Part shown: positions 21,743 to 34,424 of the stretch, piece after piece
Numbering within the stretch: the stretch's first letter is position 1
How the letters are laid out: each line of letters opens with the position of its first letter
NCBI GenBank assembly: GCA_964035795.1
Contig: OZ038324.1
Location: forward strand, 2,003,323 to 2,067,322
Direction of reading: 5' to 3'
DNA: 64,000 nt
Source: Pterobdella sp. o SKG-2022
Lineage: Eukaryota > Annelida > Clitellata > Hirudinida > Piscicolidae
Position numbers and translations under genes: made by a program
Notes under the pieces: model-generated
The model's database searches: none
The model's input: only the letters and a program-made list of their open reading frames with translations
What the model was told of the DNA's origin: nothing

Positions 21743-24700
21743 ATGTCACACCAATTTGAAGTTTGTGGAAAAACACTGGAGCTCAAAGAGTCATCTTCCT
21801 TGAACAACCTCACCAACTTAACTTACAACAGTCCTCCTTACATGGACTATAAGACCAAATCTTCTGATGGCTTGAATACTGGTGTGAACATCAAAGAAAA
21901 CACAGATGATATCTTCAACAATAATCATAATAATGAAAATAATAATAACAACAATAACAACCATATTCATAATAAGAGCTACCATACCACTACTGTCACT
22001 GATAATACCACTATACCCATTTACCATAATTATAATGAAACCAGTGATAATAATAACAAAATAAATAAAAACAATAAGAATGATAGTAAAATATTGCTTG
22101 GAATAAATGAGCTTGCAAGACACCCTGCAATAATGGACAGGGGGAAGTTATATGGAAAGATGCAAACCAGCTTAGATTATCTTCAAGACATGTTTATGGC
22201 TGCAGAGCAAAACAACATCATGTGAGAGCTTTTTTTATATTATTTTATATCATTAATTTTTCATTATCATTTATATTATTTTCTTCTTGTTTATGTTGTA
22301 GAGTTTTTTTTTTGTTGATGATGGTTACTGTGATCAGTAAAAGCTTCCACAAGCTCTCAATTCAAAGTGCATGGTTTCAAAAATGCTGAAACCACTATCA
22401 TATAATGTGGAAGTTATCCAACAAATCATTCATATAGAATTTTAGTTGCACCATTATCAAAAATTTTTAATTTGAGTTGTTTTAATACCAGGCTCATTAA
22501 GTCATTCACTTGCAAAAATGTTTCTATTTAACCCAAAAAACCCTTTACATAAATTTCACTTCAATTCTACTCAACCAAACAACACACCAGTTTAAAGATG
22601 GCGATGATGGAGGGACGAAATGAAAAGATGGCTCTACAGAAGCAGATCGAACACTTGGAAAACTTGAACAAGCAACAGGAACTGAACATGATGAGAGCTG
22701 TCCACCAGCATCAACTCTGGAGTGATTCTCTCAGGAAGGTGGAGCTATGTTTTGATGTTTTTTATGTATATAAAAAGATTTATGAAAACTAATAATTTTT
22801 AAAAACTACGAAGCTTCTTATTTTGTTGTGGCTAAGGAAATCATTATACATATAATAATGTTCTTGAAGACTTCATCAGTTCTATGCTGCTATGAAGTTG
22901 AATAGAGCAAAATAAGTCCATCCCATGAGTAAAAATGATGCAATAATGTAAATAAAAATGAATAATTATTATTGAAAATATATAAATACTGACGAAGATG
23001 TTGCTTCTAATACTAATAACATTAAAAATAACAATAATAATAATAGTAGTGTTTATTTTGAATCAAGTAAAAAAGCAGAGTAAAAACCTATTTGCGATAA
23101 TGTCAAAGGCATATAGAGTGTTATGTGTTAAATCCTTTGTGATTATAAATGAGCGATAAAAATTTTTGATAATAGATTTGGCATTGGCTTTATGAGTAAT
23201 CAAGTTTGATATTTATTAGCTAACTTTCCCATACGTTTGAAGCCACTCTTTTTAATTCGATGTGACTTTCATGTTATGCTTTGAGTGTGTATGTTGAAGT
23301 TCATGAATTTAATGAACTTAAAATTTTTAGTGAAATCTGAGAAATTTTTACGTTTTTGTTGTATTTCAAAGAACCAAATTACAAAATAAAATAATTTATT
23401 GTTACATTTATTGAACACAAACTTATAATTTCTGCTGTTTAATCTCATCATAAAACGTTCCATAATGAAGCTTAATTTTTCGAAAATTATAGTTTTCTTT
23501 CAGATTTTGAGTTAAATTTTTTGAAAAGAGCTAAACAATACTAGATCTTTATAAGCGTCTAACCTTCAAAAGCGAATGAGTCTCTGATGTTTTGTTTTAG
23601 ACGCAATTAACAAGCGGTAGCAAAAGTAAAGGAAATAGTTCCAAAACTTGTGGATTTGCTAAAAGCCGGCCTTATCATAGGTTGAAGCTGCTATCGACAG
23701 TCTTCATATGTCCCATGGTGCAGTATGACCCTCATTGGAGCACCTCTCACACAAAAGCCTTAACAAAGGAGTTCCATCGCACAGAAATCATCACAAACTT
23801 GTGAGGGAGTTTATTACCCTCATCAACCACCTGTAGACGTATCTCTATGAGTGATGATGATGATTTGAGGAGTGGTTTTCAGCCACATGGTTGCCCAAAA
23901 AACTTATACGTAATGTAAAGTGGTGTTCATAAAGTGCTTTTCCTTATAAATCAAAGAACTTGCTGTTACTTTAATGTAGTGAAAACATTGTGGAACAGGT
24001 GCTAGTTCCCAGCCTAACACGGGGCCAAACTCGGTAACTTTAGATAATCAGTTCACCAGCTGAGCTATGCTAAATCTTCAATGATAGGAATGTGTGCATA
24101 ACAACAATCACGTTCTTGCTATAATTACAACAATTATTTGCTTAACCTGTGGGAATTACGTTTCATTTTCAATGATAGATTTGTAATTGTTGTGATTATT
24201 TTGAGGCAACGTGTTTACTTCTCAACTAGTTCAACAAAATGTTTTTTTTGGAAGAAAACTAATAAATCAACAAAAAAATTATGATTTTCAAAAATAACCA
24301 TTCAAAAAATTTTCATATACGAACAATAGATAATTTATTCAAATCTGAACCAAAGATCTATCAAAAACTGTGCATCTAAATACAGACCAACCGATACTTA
24401 GTCGATAACTCCACCAACCAATTACATCCTTCATTCCAGGAACTGGTTGTCTTGCAGGAAGAGAAAGATGAGGCGGTGAGGGATTATGAGTTGGTGATGT
24501 CGGAGAGGAAGGAGGTTCATATAGAGATGAAGCAACTCAATGGGGTTTGTTGGAAGGCTCAAGTGATACAATATAGTACAATACAATAGGATAAAATAAA
24601 ATACGATATGAACATTACATTAAAAATGTAAAATAAAATACATTACAATAAAGTACAAGAAAATACATGATAAAGAAATAAAATACAACGCATACAGTAC

Positions 24701-27700
24701 AATATTTTAAGATACGATAAAAATAAATTCTTTCTCTGGTTGTTCATTCAGTTCACACCAGATTTTGAGGGCATTTAAGTCCTACTTCAGTCAATAAATG
24801 AAGTTTATGTCAATATAAGCATGAAAATTATAATAGCACGCAACAACCCAACTCACAGGCCTTGAAACACAAAAACGTCTTGTTGGAGGAAGCAAAGCAA
24901 CGGATCTCCATGCTGGAAAAGCTCCTTAAAAACACACACAACCCAAGAATATCTCTAGACACAACTTCAAGCGATGATAATGTTGCTAGGGTCAAGATTG
25001 CAGCTTTGAAGAGTAAAAGTGATGAGATGATTGAGAGGGGTGCTGATGAAGACGTGGCGGTGTGTTCCAGTGATAATGATGAGTCTTATGCCAGTCATAA
25101 TGCTTATGAAAGTGATACCGCACGTATCAGAAATCGTAAAAATAATAAGAATAATAAAAACGTAAATAATGATATGAATAACAATATTAATAAAAACAGC
25201 AATAATAATAACAACAATAATAAAATCTTTGAAAATTCCTACTATATGGAAGGACTTTTGGAGCAAATGAAGATTTTGAAGCAGGAGTGCAGCTGGTTGA
25301 GGGGGGAGAAGGAGAAAGAAGGGAGAAGGCATATGATGCTTATAGAGGAAAATAGGTTGCTGAAAGATGAGTTGAAGAGGATGGTGGATGAGGAGAAGGT
25401 CAAAGATAAGGAGATTGGGAAGATACGGCAAGAATTGGAGATTTTGAAGTAAGAATATGAGGGTTTAATGAATAATTAATTTTGCATCTCCGTACATTTG
25501 AAGGCTATTTGTTGTTTACATTGCATTCTTTCACAATACTGTCTACATATCTCACTGATAGTTTTTCTTTTTTGTTTCTTTGAAGTATTTTATTTTCTCA
25601 CTTTATATTCTTCTAGCACTTCCATTAACTTTTAAGCTTTTATTTAAAATGGTTCGTCATTTATAAATTGTATTTTTAAAATTATTTTACAGAGCAATGC
25701 AAGCTTTGAAAAACCAGAACAAAATCAACCAACAAAAAATTAAAAAATCTCCGAGCAACAACAACCGAAGCAACATTAAAAATGAAATCAACAATGAAAA
25801 CTACAAAAACAAAACAAAAATAACCGAAACTAAATCCAAAGACAACACAGAAGCCAAGTTGGCCACAACACCCACTTTGAACAACTCATTCTACAGCAAG
25901 GACTCCGCTATTGACTCAGACAACCAAGTTTATGGCAGTCCCTTGCATCAACTCACCCTCCCATCAAACCACCTTTTCCAGCTACAACACCCACACAACC
26001 AACCTCCATCATCTCTTAACTTCTCCTCGCAACAGAGGAATGGTGGCGAGGAGTGTGGGAAAATTGATCCAATTGTTGACACATCGAGTGAGAATGAAAA
26101 AAAAGTTACATTAAATGTCACAGATAAAAACGTTTCTGATAATGCCAGCGGTGATAATGGTACAAAGGATATCAATAGCGATAATAAGGATGAGACGAAA
26201 AGTAGTGGTTGTGGCTATGACAGGGATTTTGAAGATGGCAGTAACAATTATAAAGAAAGGGATGATTTCAACTACTTTGCTGAAGATGACAACAACTTCA
26301 GTACCATGCTGAACCTCAAAGATTTCTCTGGCAAGTATGGTACATTCAATAAGGTCAAGAATGAAATCGTTATGAACATTTCAAACAAAATAAACACTAA
26401 AGATCATGAAAACAATGATATTGATAACTCTGATTCAATGAGGCAAACAAGTGTTAAGAATCCAAGCACTGAAAAAGATATTGTAGGAAACAAGACGAAA
26501 TACAATTCGTCAAACTTTGTGAGGCATAGCACGTGGCCCAAGCACTCGCAACTTGATTGGTCGAGCAGTAATGACGAGGATGATCGAGAATGCTGTTACT
26601 ATGGCAACAAACGGTTCAATAAAAATCCAGAAATTGTGGATATTGGTAGAGGAAACAAGAGCAGAGGTGTTTGTGCCCGTGTTGATGACAATCATTACTT
26701 CAAGAGAGACTTCTCTATGCCACATACCCGCGGAAACATGGGTCTTACAGAAAAATATGCCAATGAAAAAGATGCAAACAACAACAAGCATACCAGACGA
26801 GTGCGAAGTAGTTTGAGAGAAAATTCAAAATTGAAGCGTTTGTTTTTGTTCAAAAATAAAAGAACCATCTCTACGGGGAAGAATGGGGAAGAAGGGTACA
26901 GTGATGAAGTTGGTGCTGAAGATAATGATGGTGGGGTGGGAGATGAGGATGATTACTGGAGGAGGTTGTACAAGAGGAATATGAGTGTGAGGCTGATGAA
27001 GATGTGTCGTCACTGTCGACGTATTGTGAGAAAAAAAGGTGTTTTGAATGGTAAGTACAACAACGATGAAGATGATTGTAACGTAAAAAATAAAAAACCT
27101 AAAAAGCAATGGGAGTCGAGCATAAATGGCCAAAAACATCATCCATGTCATCGTATCCAGCTGTCAGACTCCGTCAAAGATTTCATGAAACCCATGTATA
27201 AAGAGATGGAGGATGAGAGGAAAGATGAAGAAGCTGACGGAAATACTAACAATGAAGATAATAGTTTGAAAATTAGTACGGAAAAATTTGGTTTGAAAGA
27301 AAACAGAAATAGTTTTGATGAGATTCTCTTGAAACAAATAAACCAAAAACTTCAAATCCTTAGTAAATCTCCGTCAAATGACGTTACAACAAAGGCTCTC
27401 TTGCCTGACAAAGACCCTCTCGACCTGAACCTTAGTGAGGGTGCAGTCATTGATTTGATACCTTCTCCCTTAGACAGAGGAAACGGAGCCAGAAGTTCTC
27501 TTACTCTGATGAAAGATTTCTTGAAAGATTCATCTCAACACTCGCAACAACCAGTCCAACCACAACTTCTTCAAGAAGCTGCAACTAATGATTTTAAGCA
27601 AGGCTGGCAACTTGACCCTTCAAGTAAACTCACACAAGTGTCGAGCCAACAACAAGGTCAATCTTTTCAGCACAACAATCAAATCATCACTGAAATGGGG

Positions 27701-30700
27701 CCACAATTACCGATGCAACTAGCTCAACCTCAAACCCTTTTTAAAAAAAATCATCAAAAACCATTTTTTGTTCAACCAAAGTTTCAAAACCTCTCGACTC
27801 ACTTGCAACCCAACACTTACCCATCAAACATTCCAAACCATCAAGCTAACAATAATTTCAAAGTTAATGATTCGAATAGCAACTTTCTGAATCTTTTTCG
27901 CTTGGAAAAACATCGCATGAAAAAGTTGAAACTCTCTCATAAGCAACCATTCCTCGACAATGACAAGAATACTTCATCCTTCTATTACAATCTCAGTGAC
28001 TATGATGAATCGATTGACAAACCACTTAGTTATGCTTCAAATTTTAATAGTGAGTTTCTTGCCATGCTATTAGTTCTGTATTGTCATGTTGCAATTATAA
28101 TCAAAGTTCAAGAATTTTAATGAATTGTCCGGTTTTCTTTAAAAATTACACGGAAGTTTCTCAAAGTTTATAATCAAGATTATTTCTAAAATTAGTTATA
28201 ATTTTTTTCCTGAAAACTCATAGTTTGAATGACAACACAGATTCTGACGTGGAAAGTCTGACCTCCTCTTTTACCTCCTCCTCAAACTCTTTCCTCCTCT
28301 CATCCGCCGCACCCTTCAAAATGCCACCATCACTCCCATCCACCCCATTATCTCACATCATTTATCCACCATCTCTGATTCTATCTTCACCACCATCTTC
28401 ACCTCCACCATCATCTCCACCACCCATTCTACCATCAACATCACCACCTCATCTAGTATCACCTTTCAACAAAAACAACTTCAACTACACTAGCGTTTCT
28501 TTAAACAAACTCAACTCAAACGAAATACACAAAAACAGGTGAGTTTTATAAATAATAATTTAAACCACAACTAAATACCACACCTTACCACACCACATCA
28601 AGCCTCACCAAATTACATCGTCACATCATACTACACTACACCTTACCATATCACCTCACTCCACACTCAAATCCACCACATTACACGGCACACAGACTCA
28701 GGCCAGGGGAGACTAGGAACATTACACTCAAGAAAAACATTGAAGCTATGGGCTTCAGCATCAGATCAAGTATGTGTGCATAACTATTAATTATGTTTTA
28801 TCATACTTTATATATACATACATCTTTTAGTTATATATCTAAGGTTTGTTACGATATTTTGATGTTTTCGACTGTTTGTAGGCAGTCTGGGAGGAATCTT
28901 TGTGTCATATGTGGGAGAAAACAGCCCTGCTTCCCAGGCTGGCTTTGAGGTCGGAGACCAGCTGCTCGAGGTGGCCGCTATGATGATTATGTTGTTGAGC
29001 ATTTATGTTATTGTACGTTTATCATGTCCGTTTATGTTGCGCTAAGTAATCAACTGAGGTTTTCAAGTTGTAAGTTTTGTGAGAAATGATTGAAGTGATT
29101 TTAAGATTTTAAAAATTAAAGATTATTTTTTGTATGAATTTTATTTACAACAAATCTAATAAAATTTTATTGATACAAGAATCATGGAAACTCACACAGC
29201 AAACCTATCTTGTATTCATTGGATGCTGAAAACCTACCTTTTTGCAAGGATGCTTTAATGAGAATAAAAAATAATAGATTTGAATAAAAATAAACTTGGA
29301 TAAAAAAATTTTAAAAATGTCATTCGGAAGGTGTGCGGCATAAACATGAGGGGGGCCTCTGAAACAGTGGCCAATAAGGTGCTTCACCAGGTAATAATAA
29401 CAATAATAACATCAATAATAATAATAATAATAAAAACAAATAATATCCATTGTTGTTGTTTTTTATGAATTTTGGAATAGACTTTTATCAATATTAACTA
29501 CACTATGTTCTACCTCTGTAAATATTTAATGATGTATATAGATAGAAATAGAATAGAATCAGATAGATGACGTCATGTAACACTACTGTCTAGGTCGAAG
29601 GAACAGTCAATCTGCTGGTGCAATACAACCCACAGAGTTTGTCTTTTGTGTAACTAAACTAGTTTGATATGAAAGCAGTTCAAATCAAACACTTTCATTA
29701 TAAAGTCTTGTGTCTTTGTGTGTGCTGTTGTATCATTCATTTGATGGTGTGATGGTGGTGTGTAAGCAAAATTGTTAGGCGCTGTATCTGTTGTTTTTGC
29801 TGGAGAGTTCGAGGTTGAAAGTGGTTTATTGGAAGTATAGTTTATGATGTTATGATGATAAAAATATCTTTTATTGGTAGTCAACTTGCATGATGGTTTT
29901 ATGATGACAGAATATGCTGAGAGCATGCAGACTAAAACCCAGTCTGACGTCACACAAGCAACCAATCAAGAGTTAGTATTAGTTGCTATTTTTAGTTATC
30001 CAATAATATGTTAGTTAAACTTCCCGAGTTTTAAAATTAATTTAAGTATGAATATTATGAATATATGAAATATCACCAAAAAATAATGAAACGAAAATCA
30101 AGAGCTGCCAAAGTTCAAGATTAAAAACAACACTGATAAAAAATAAATGATAAACTCATCGAGATGAACAACTTATCAATCGGAAACCATGCTAACAGGG
30201 AAAAGAGGGTAGTGAAAATATCGAATGATGTGGTGAGCAAGGGATTGAGTTTCAACGTGGCAGGGGGGAATGTGGTTGGAGTGTTTGTTGATGGAGTTGG
30301 GCAGGAGGCTGAAAAGTTGAAGGTTAAAGACAGGATTGTTGAGGTTCGAAAATTTTAAAATTTCTGCTTTGAAATTAATTCAAATGAAGATAATCAATAT
30401 GTTTTTCATTTGATTTCCAAAATAAAATCTTCAAAACTTGTCCAGTACAACAGAAAGAGTTTTCAAGGCTTGACTTTGGAGGAGGCGATGGAGGAGTTGC
30501 AGAGACCCAATCAGAACGCTTCATTTGTCGTTTGCTATGATCCTATTGGTTGGCCACGTTTTACAGCTAGTTAATTAATGAATTTATAAACATTTAGTAT
30601 CAAAATATAATCATAATACAAAATAGCTTAAGCCTTGGATCGTTTTTTCATAACTGGATTAGTGATCGATGAATAATTTGGTGACATAATTAAAGGTTAC

Positions 30701-33700
30701 GAGCAGATGCTGAACAAACCTGGAGACTGCGTCTACTTGAGGGCAATGTTTTGTCATCAGGGCACCAAGGTTCACTATCAATCTGTTTCTATCTATGCGA
30801 TGCAAAAACGATTGAATGACAAGACATAATGAATATAACCATTGTCTGATTTTTATTGAATTTTTTCAAAAATTAATTTCTAAAACACAAACACCCAAAG
30901 GCTCAAGAACTTTCCTTCAACAAAGGCGACATAATCTTGCTAGAAAACACCTATTACCAACAAGAAGACAAACAGGAAGACAACAATACCTACAACTACC
31001 ACAACCAAGACAAAGAGGGACAGACAAGAGAAAAGGGGAAGAGTCATTCGTGGTGGGCCCATAGAGTAGAGAGCGTTGTGGTGGCTTCAGGCTTCATCGA
31101 CCCCTGTGTCTTCTACCAGTTAGTCACCCTTATGTTTCATATGACGTTTTAAGTACTAGTATGATAAAAGGGCTTCTAAGATGTCTAGATCCATAGCTGG
31201 CTAACAAAATGTACTACGTAACATTGAGCAAATATTACTGGTTTGTACTGCCTTATGCAGGTAGTATGGGGGTTTTGAAAAACTGATGTGTATTTTTTAT
31301 TTTTTATATTTATAACTGTAATTTGCAATTTGAGTTTCATATCTCATAATAAAGGCCTCATTTTTCGAATTTTTTCATTCAAATTTTGATGAAATTTTTT
31401 AACTAACTTACCGCATTATCGTTTAAACAAATCGATACAAACATTCAAACTAACTTCTCCACGCAGCAAACAATGTTCAGACGACCAAAACACCGCATCT
31501 CTGCCTGTCTCAAAAGTTACAACCTCACCCACAAACGACAGAAAATCATCAAGATCTAAAACACCGCAGAACAAACCAACAAACACCATCCTCTCCAAAT
31601 CTTCTTCAAACTCTTCTTTCCGCAAAAGCCTTTTCCAACGGTTCCGCAGCACCGGAAGTTTTTCAAAGGATGGTGCTGTTGAGGAAGAAGAGGATGAGGA
31701 GGAAGATGAGAATATTAATAAGAAATATGGTTGGTGTTGATAAGATTTTTAAGTATTAATTGCTTATTGTTTTCACCATTCATCAAAATCCATCATTTGT
31801 TCCACTTTTGTTGTTGTTTTTTTTTCTTTTTATGGTTAGTAGTGTTGTTGTTTTTTTTTTTGTTGTTGTTAGTGTTATTGTTTAGTTGTCAACTAAGATC
31901 ATACATCATCTGTAATCAAAATCATTCTCATCTATTTATTTTCACACATCCACTCATTCGTCCATTCTACACATCCACTCACCCATTCATTCAAACACAA
32001 AATGCGCTACAGATCACAAGTATTTGGGCTTCGAACAAGTCTATAAATTACATGGTGAGTCTGAATGCATGATCATTTGAATAAAACATGAATAAGATGT
32101 ATAAAATTTAACATATAAATAGCATATAATAATCTTATATTACATTATTAACACATATAACATGAAAAATATATTAAATAACATAATAATACAAAATAAT
32201 AAAAAATGTAACACGAACGACGGTGGCTAGCCACCCCCCATAAAAACTAAAAGACACAACTCTACTTGAACCTTATAGGATACAACGCTTAAAACAATAG
32301 TGATAAATTCTTATGATACATATTAAAACCACAATGGTAATAATAATCATAAACTTCCACAATACTCATTGGAACCTCTCACAGCTGACGATCACAAAAG
32401 ACCTGTGATCTTGGTTGGTCCTTTCAGCCCCCACATCATCTCTAAGCTCGTCTCCGAGTCCCGTGATAAGTTCACTGAGTATATTCCAGGTGGTTTTTGA
32501 TGAGTGAATGGTTGTGTGGATGAATGCATTGGTGGTTGGGAGGGAGGAATGGATAGATGGATAGATGCATGAATGAATAGATAGATGGATAAATTATCGC
32601 TGAATGGGCAGTTGATGAACAAATGAATAGATGAATAAACTATTGAAAGAATTGATGGATGGATGGATGATGATAGATGGATAGATGGGTAATGATAGAT
32701 GGATGGATGGATGATGATAGATGGATGAATGGATGATGATAGATGGATGGATGGATTGATGATAGATGGATGGATGTGTAAATGAATAGATAGTTGATGG
32801 ATGTTGGGAAGTGGATCTGCAGACGTTTGATGGATAGATGGGTAGATAGATAAATGAAATTGATTCCAATTTTTATAAACTAAAGATTACGCACAACACC
32901 CTAAACTGCAGAATTCACAAAAAGCAAGACATGCGACTCCAGCGAACATTCCAAAATAGAATTCATCGATTCCATGGGGTGCTCCCAGCACATCTCTGTC
33001 CCCTCTCTCAAACGTCTCATGAGCAAGGTTGCTTGCATTAAGAGCTATGTGCTTTATGTATGTAGGATGTCGTAGTGAGCATATGATGATGATATCTTAG
33101 TACTCAGCTTGCTTGACACTGTAGTGTGTGGAGGAGAATCATTAGAAGCTCTTATCCAACCCATGCTAGCATGGAAGAGGACGTGAAACGATGATGATGA
33201 TGGTGGGGATGATGATGATGATGATGATGAGTACAAAAAAGTTTTCTGTATGTTTTGTGTTATTACCAGCATATTGAGGTGCAAGATTTTGTAGTTTATG
33301 TTTCAATAACTGTGCATTTTTTAAGTCTAAATATCACTTTTTGGAGAAATAAATTTGATTTTGTGATAAATGTAGACACGTGATCTTTTCCAAAGCTTTC
33401 AGAGTTCAATTCATATTTTTTGAGATTGTTCCACAAGTACGTATCTATATACTCACCCATATCATGCTCTTCTAAGGTTCATTGAAGTTTCACTCCTAAT
33501 ACAAACACTGGTGAACTAAAACATCAAATACATATATTTATGTAACTCAAACTTTTCGACGCAGGCTTTATGATGTTGCATACAAATTAAAAATTATCTA
33601 CACAACCATACATATAGAACTACCACTGTCTACTGAGTGCACCCTTACGTCTGGTAGCCTGCCTCCACACCCACCGCATCTACCCCATCGTTCTTTTCGT

Positions 33701-34424
33701 CAAGTTCAAGAGCTACAAGCAAATAAGGTCTCAAAATAACTTCATGAATTTTACTTTTACACTTTAATTTTATAATTTGGTTTCTCCAAATTGTAATCAT
33801 ATTGGGCTTTTTAATATTCAGGCAAGACTGTAGTTTCATGCATTATTTAGACACGGCTTCAAGGGCGAAATAGTTTTGCAAGAATTCTTACGTGCTAACC
33901 ACATTTTCAATTCGAATGCCTCGTTTCTTTCTCCAATTTGCTTTCATTAGCTTAACTTTCAACCGAGCCTTCTTTGAAGCATTTTAAATAAAATCTCAAT
34001 TAACTTGCATTGAAGGCAGGTTCGACAGTCGATGTACCAGCCCGACAAGACGTCCGGAAAGCAGGCGAGGTTGATGTTCGAGCAAGCAGCTGAGCTGGAG
34101 AAACAATACAAGCACCTCTTTTCTGGTCTCTACGATTGTCTCAAACATTGTTCTGTTAACTTTAAAAAATTTTTACACCATAGTTGAGAGTGATCATGAA
34201 AAAGAGTTATTATAACGATATGTTTTGTACAATTATAAAAATAATTTCTTATACAAGTCATTGGGTATTAGAGACAAATGAAATCTATTCAAACCCGTGC
34301 AGACGTCATAACAGGAGAGGACAACTTGGCGAGTGTGTGCTTCAAGGTGAAGGGTGCCATAGACGAGCAACAACAGAACGCCATTTGGCTCAGTCAACAG
34401 TCACTCGCCTTCTTCAAGCAATGA
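21743..34424 (+). CDS. DLG5: DLG5, MAGUK scaffold protein
   Basis: DLG5 is a large scaffold at cell junctions and the ciliary base. Exons: 21743-22221, 22591-22738, 24440-24544, 24859-25448, 25693-28049, 28241-28538, 28696-28769, 28882-28970, 29331-29390, 29594-29647, 30164-30343, 30446-30548, 30696-30769, 30901-31118, 31467-31729, 32013-32054, 32385-32489, 32912-33027, 33618-33727, 34016-34125, 34303-34424. Phases fit throughout, giving about 1898 aa. Exons 2-4 are coiled coil (RDYELVMSERKEVHIEMKQL resembles human DLG5). Exon 5 keeps the family landmark SKDSAIDSD, then is disordered. PDZ3 (about 1330-1415): SLGGIFVSYVGENSPASQAG, GDQLLE. PDZ4 (about 1435-1515): SFQGLTLEEAMEELQ. SH3: GDCVYLRAMF, QELSFNKGDIILL. 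Guanylate kinase-like (about 1711-1898): RPVILVGPF, HRIYPIVLFVKFKSYKQIR, QAAELEKQYKHLF, NAIWLSQQSLAFFKQ at the end. The PDZ1-PDZ2 pair of vertebrate DLG5 is not seen. Exon 11's start is the least certain boundary. Confidence 0.95.
21912..21992 (+). repeat. AAT/AAC trinucleotide tract inside DLG5 exon 1
   Basis: Imperfect AAT/AAC repeats are translated as an asparagine-rich stretch of about 27 residues within exon 1. A second such tract is at 25135-25225 in exon 4. Confidence 0.8.
23931..24074 (-). mobile_element. tRNA-derived SINE, copy 2
   Basis: On the minus strand it starts TTTAGCATAGCTCAGCTGG (A-box-like). The T-arm-like GTTACCGAGTTTGGCCCCG follows, then body blocks GCACCTGTTCCACA and CACTACATTAAAGTAA shared with the copy at 7734-7892. 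It lies in DLG5 intron 2 in antisense orientation. The B box is weaker than in copy 1. Confidence 0.75.
25135..25225 (+). repeat. AAT/AAC trinucleotide tract inside DLG5 exon 4
   Basis: Imperfect AAT/AAC repeats encode an Asn/Lys-rich stretch in the middle of the coiled-coil exon, without disturbing the frame. It separates two helical segments (RISMLEKLLKN before, LLEQMKILKQE after). Confidence 0.8.
32490..32835 (+). repeat. GATG/GATA degenerate tetranucleotide tract
   Basis: Repeats of GATG, GATA and GGATGGAT make up most of DLG5 intron 17 and begin directly after the donor site of exon 17 (32489). Confidence 0.85.
33155..33232 (+). repeat. SINE-tail-like motif with palindrome and GATGAT tail, copy 2
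   Basis: TCCAACCCATGCTAGCATGG ends at 33174, followed by AAGAGGACGTGAAACGATG and then a (GATGAT) tail to about 33230. It shares the palindrome CCATGCTAGCATGG with 3462-3475. The motif plus tail resembles the 3' end of an abundant cephalopod retroposon as I remember it; that link is unverified. It lies in DLG5 intron 18. Confidence 0.6.

Noticed and set aside
26510..27151. Minus-strand frames inside DLG5 exon 5
   Set aside because: They are shadows of the 785-codon sense exon.
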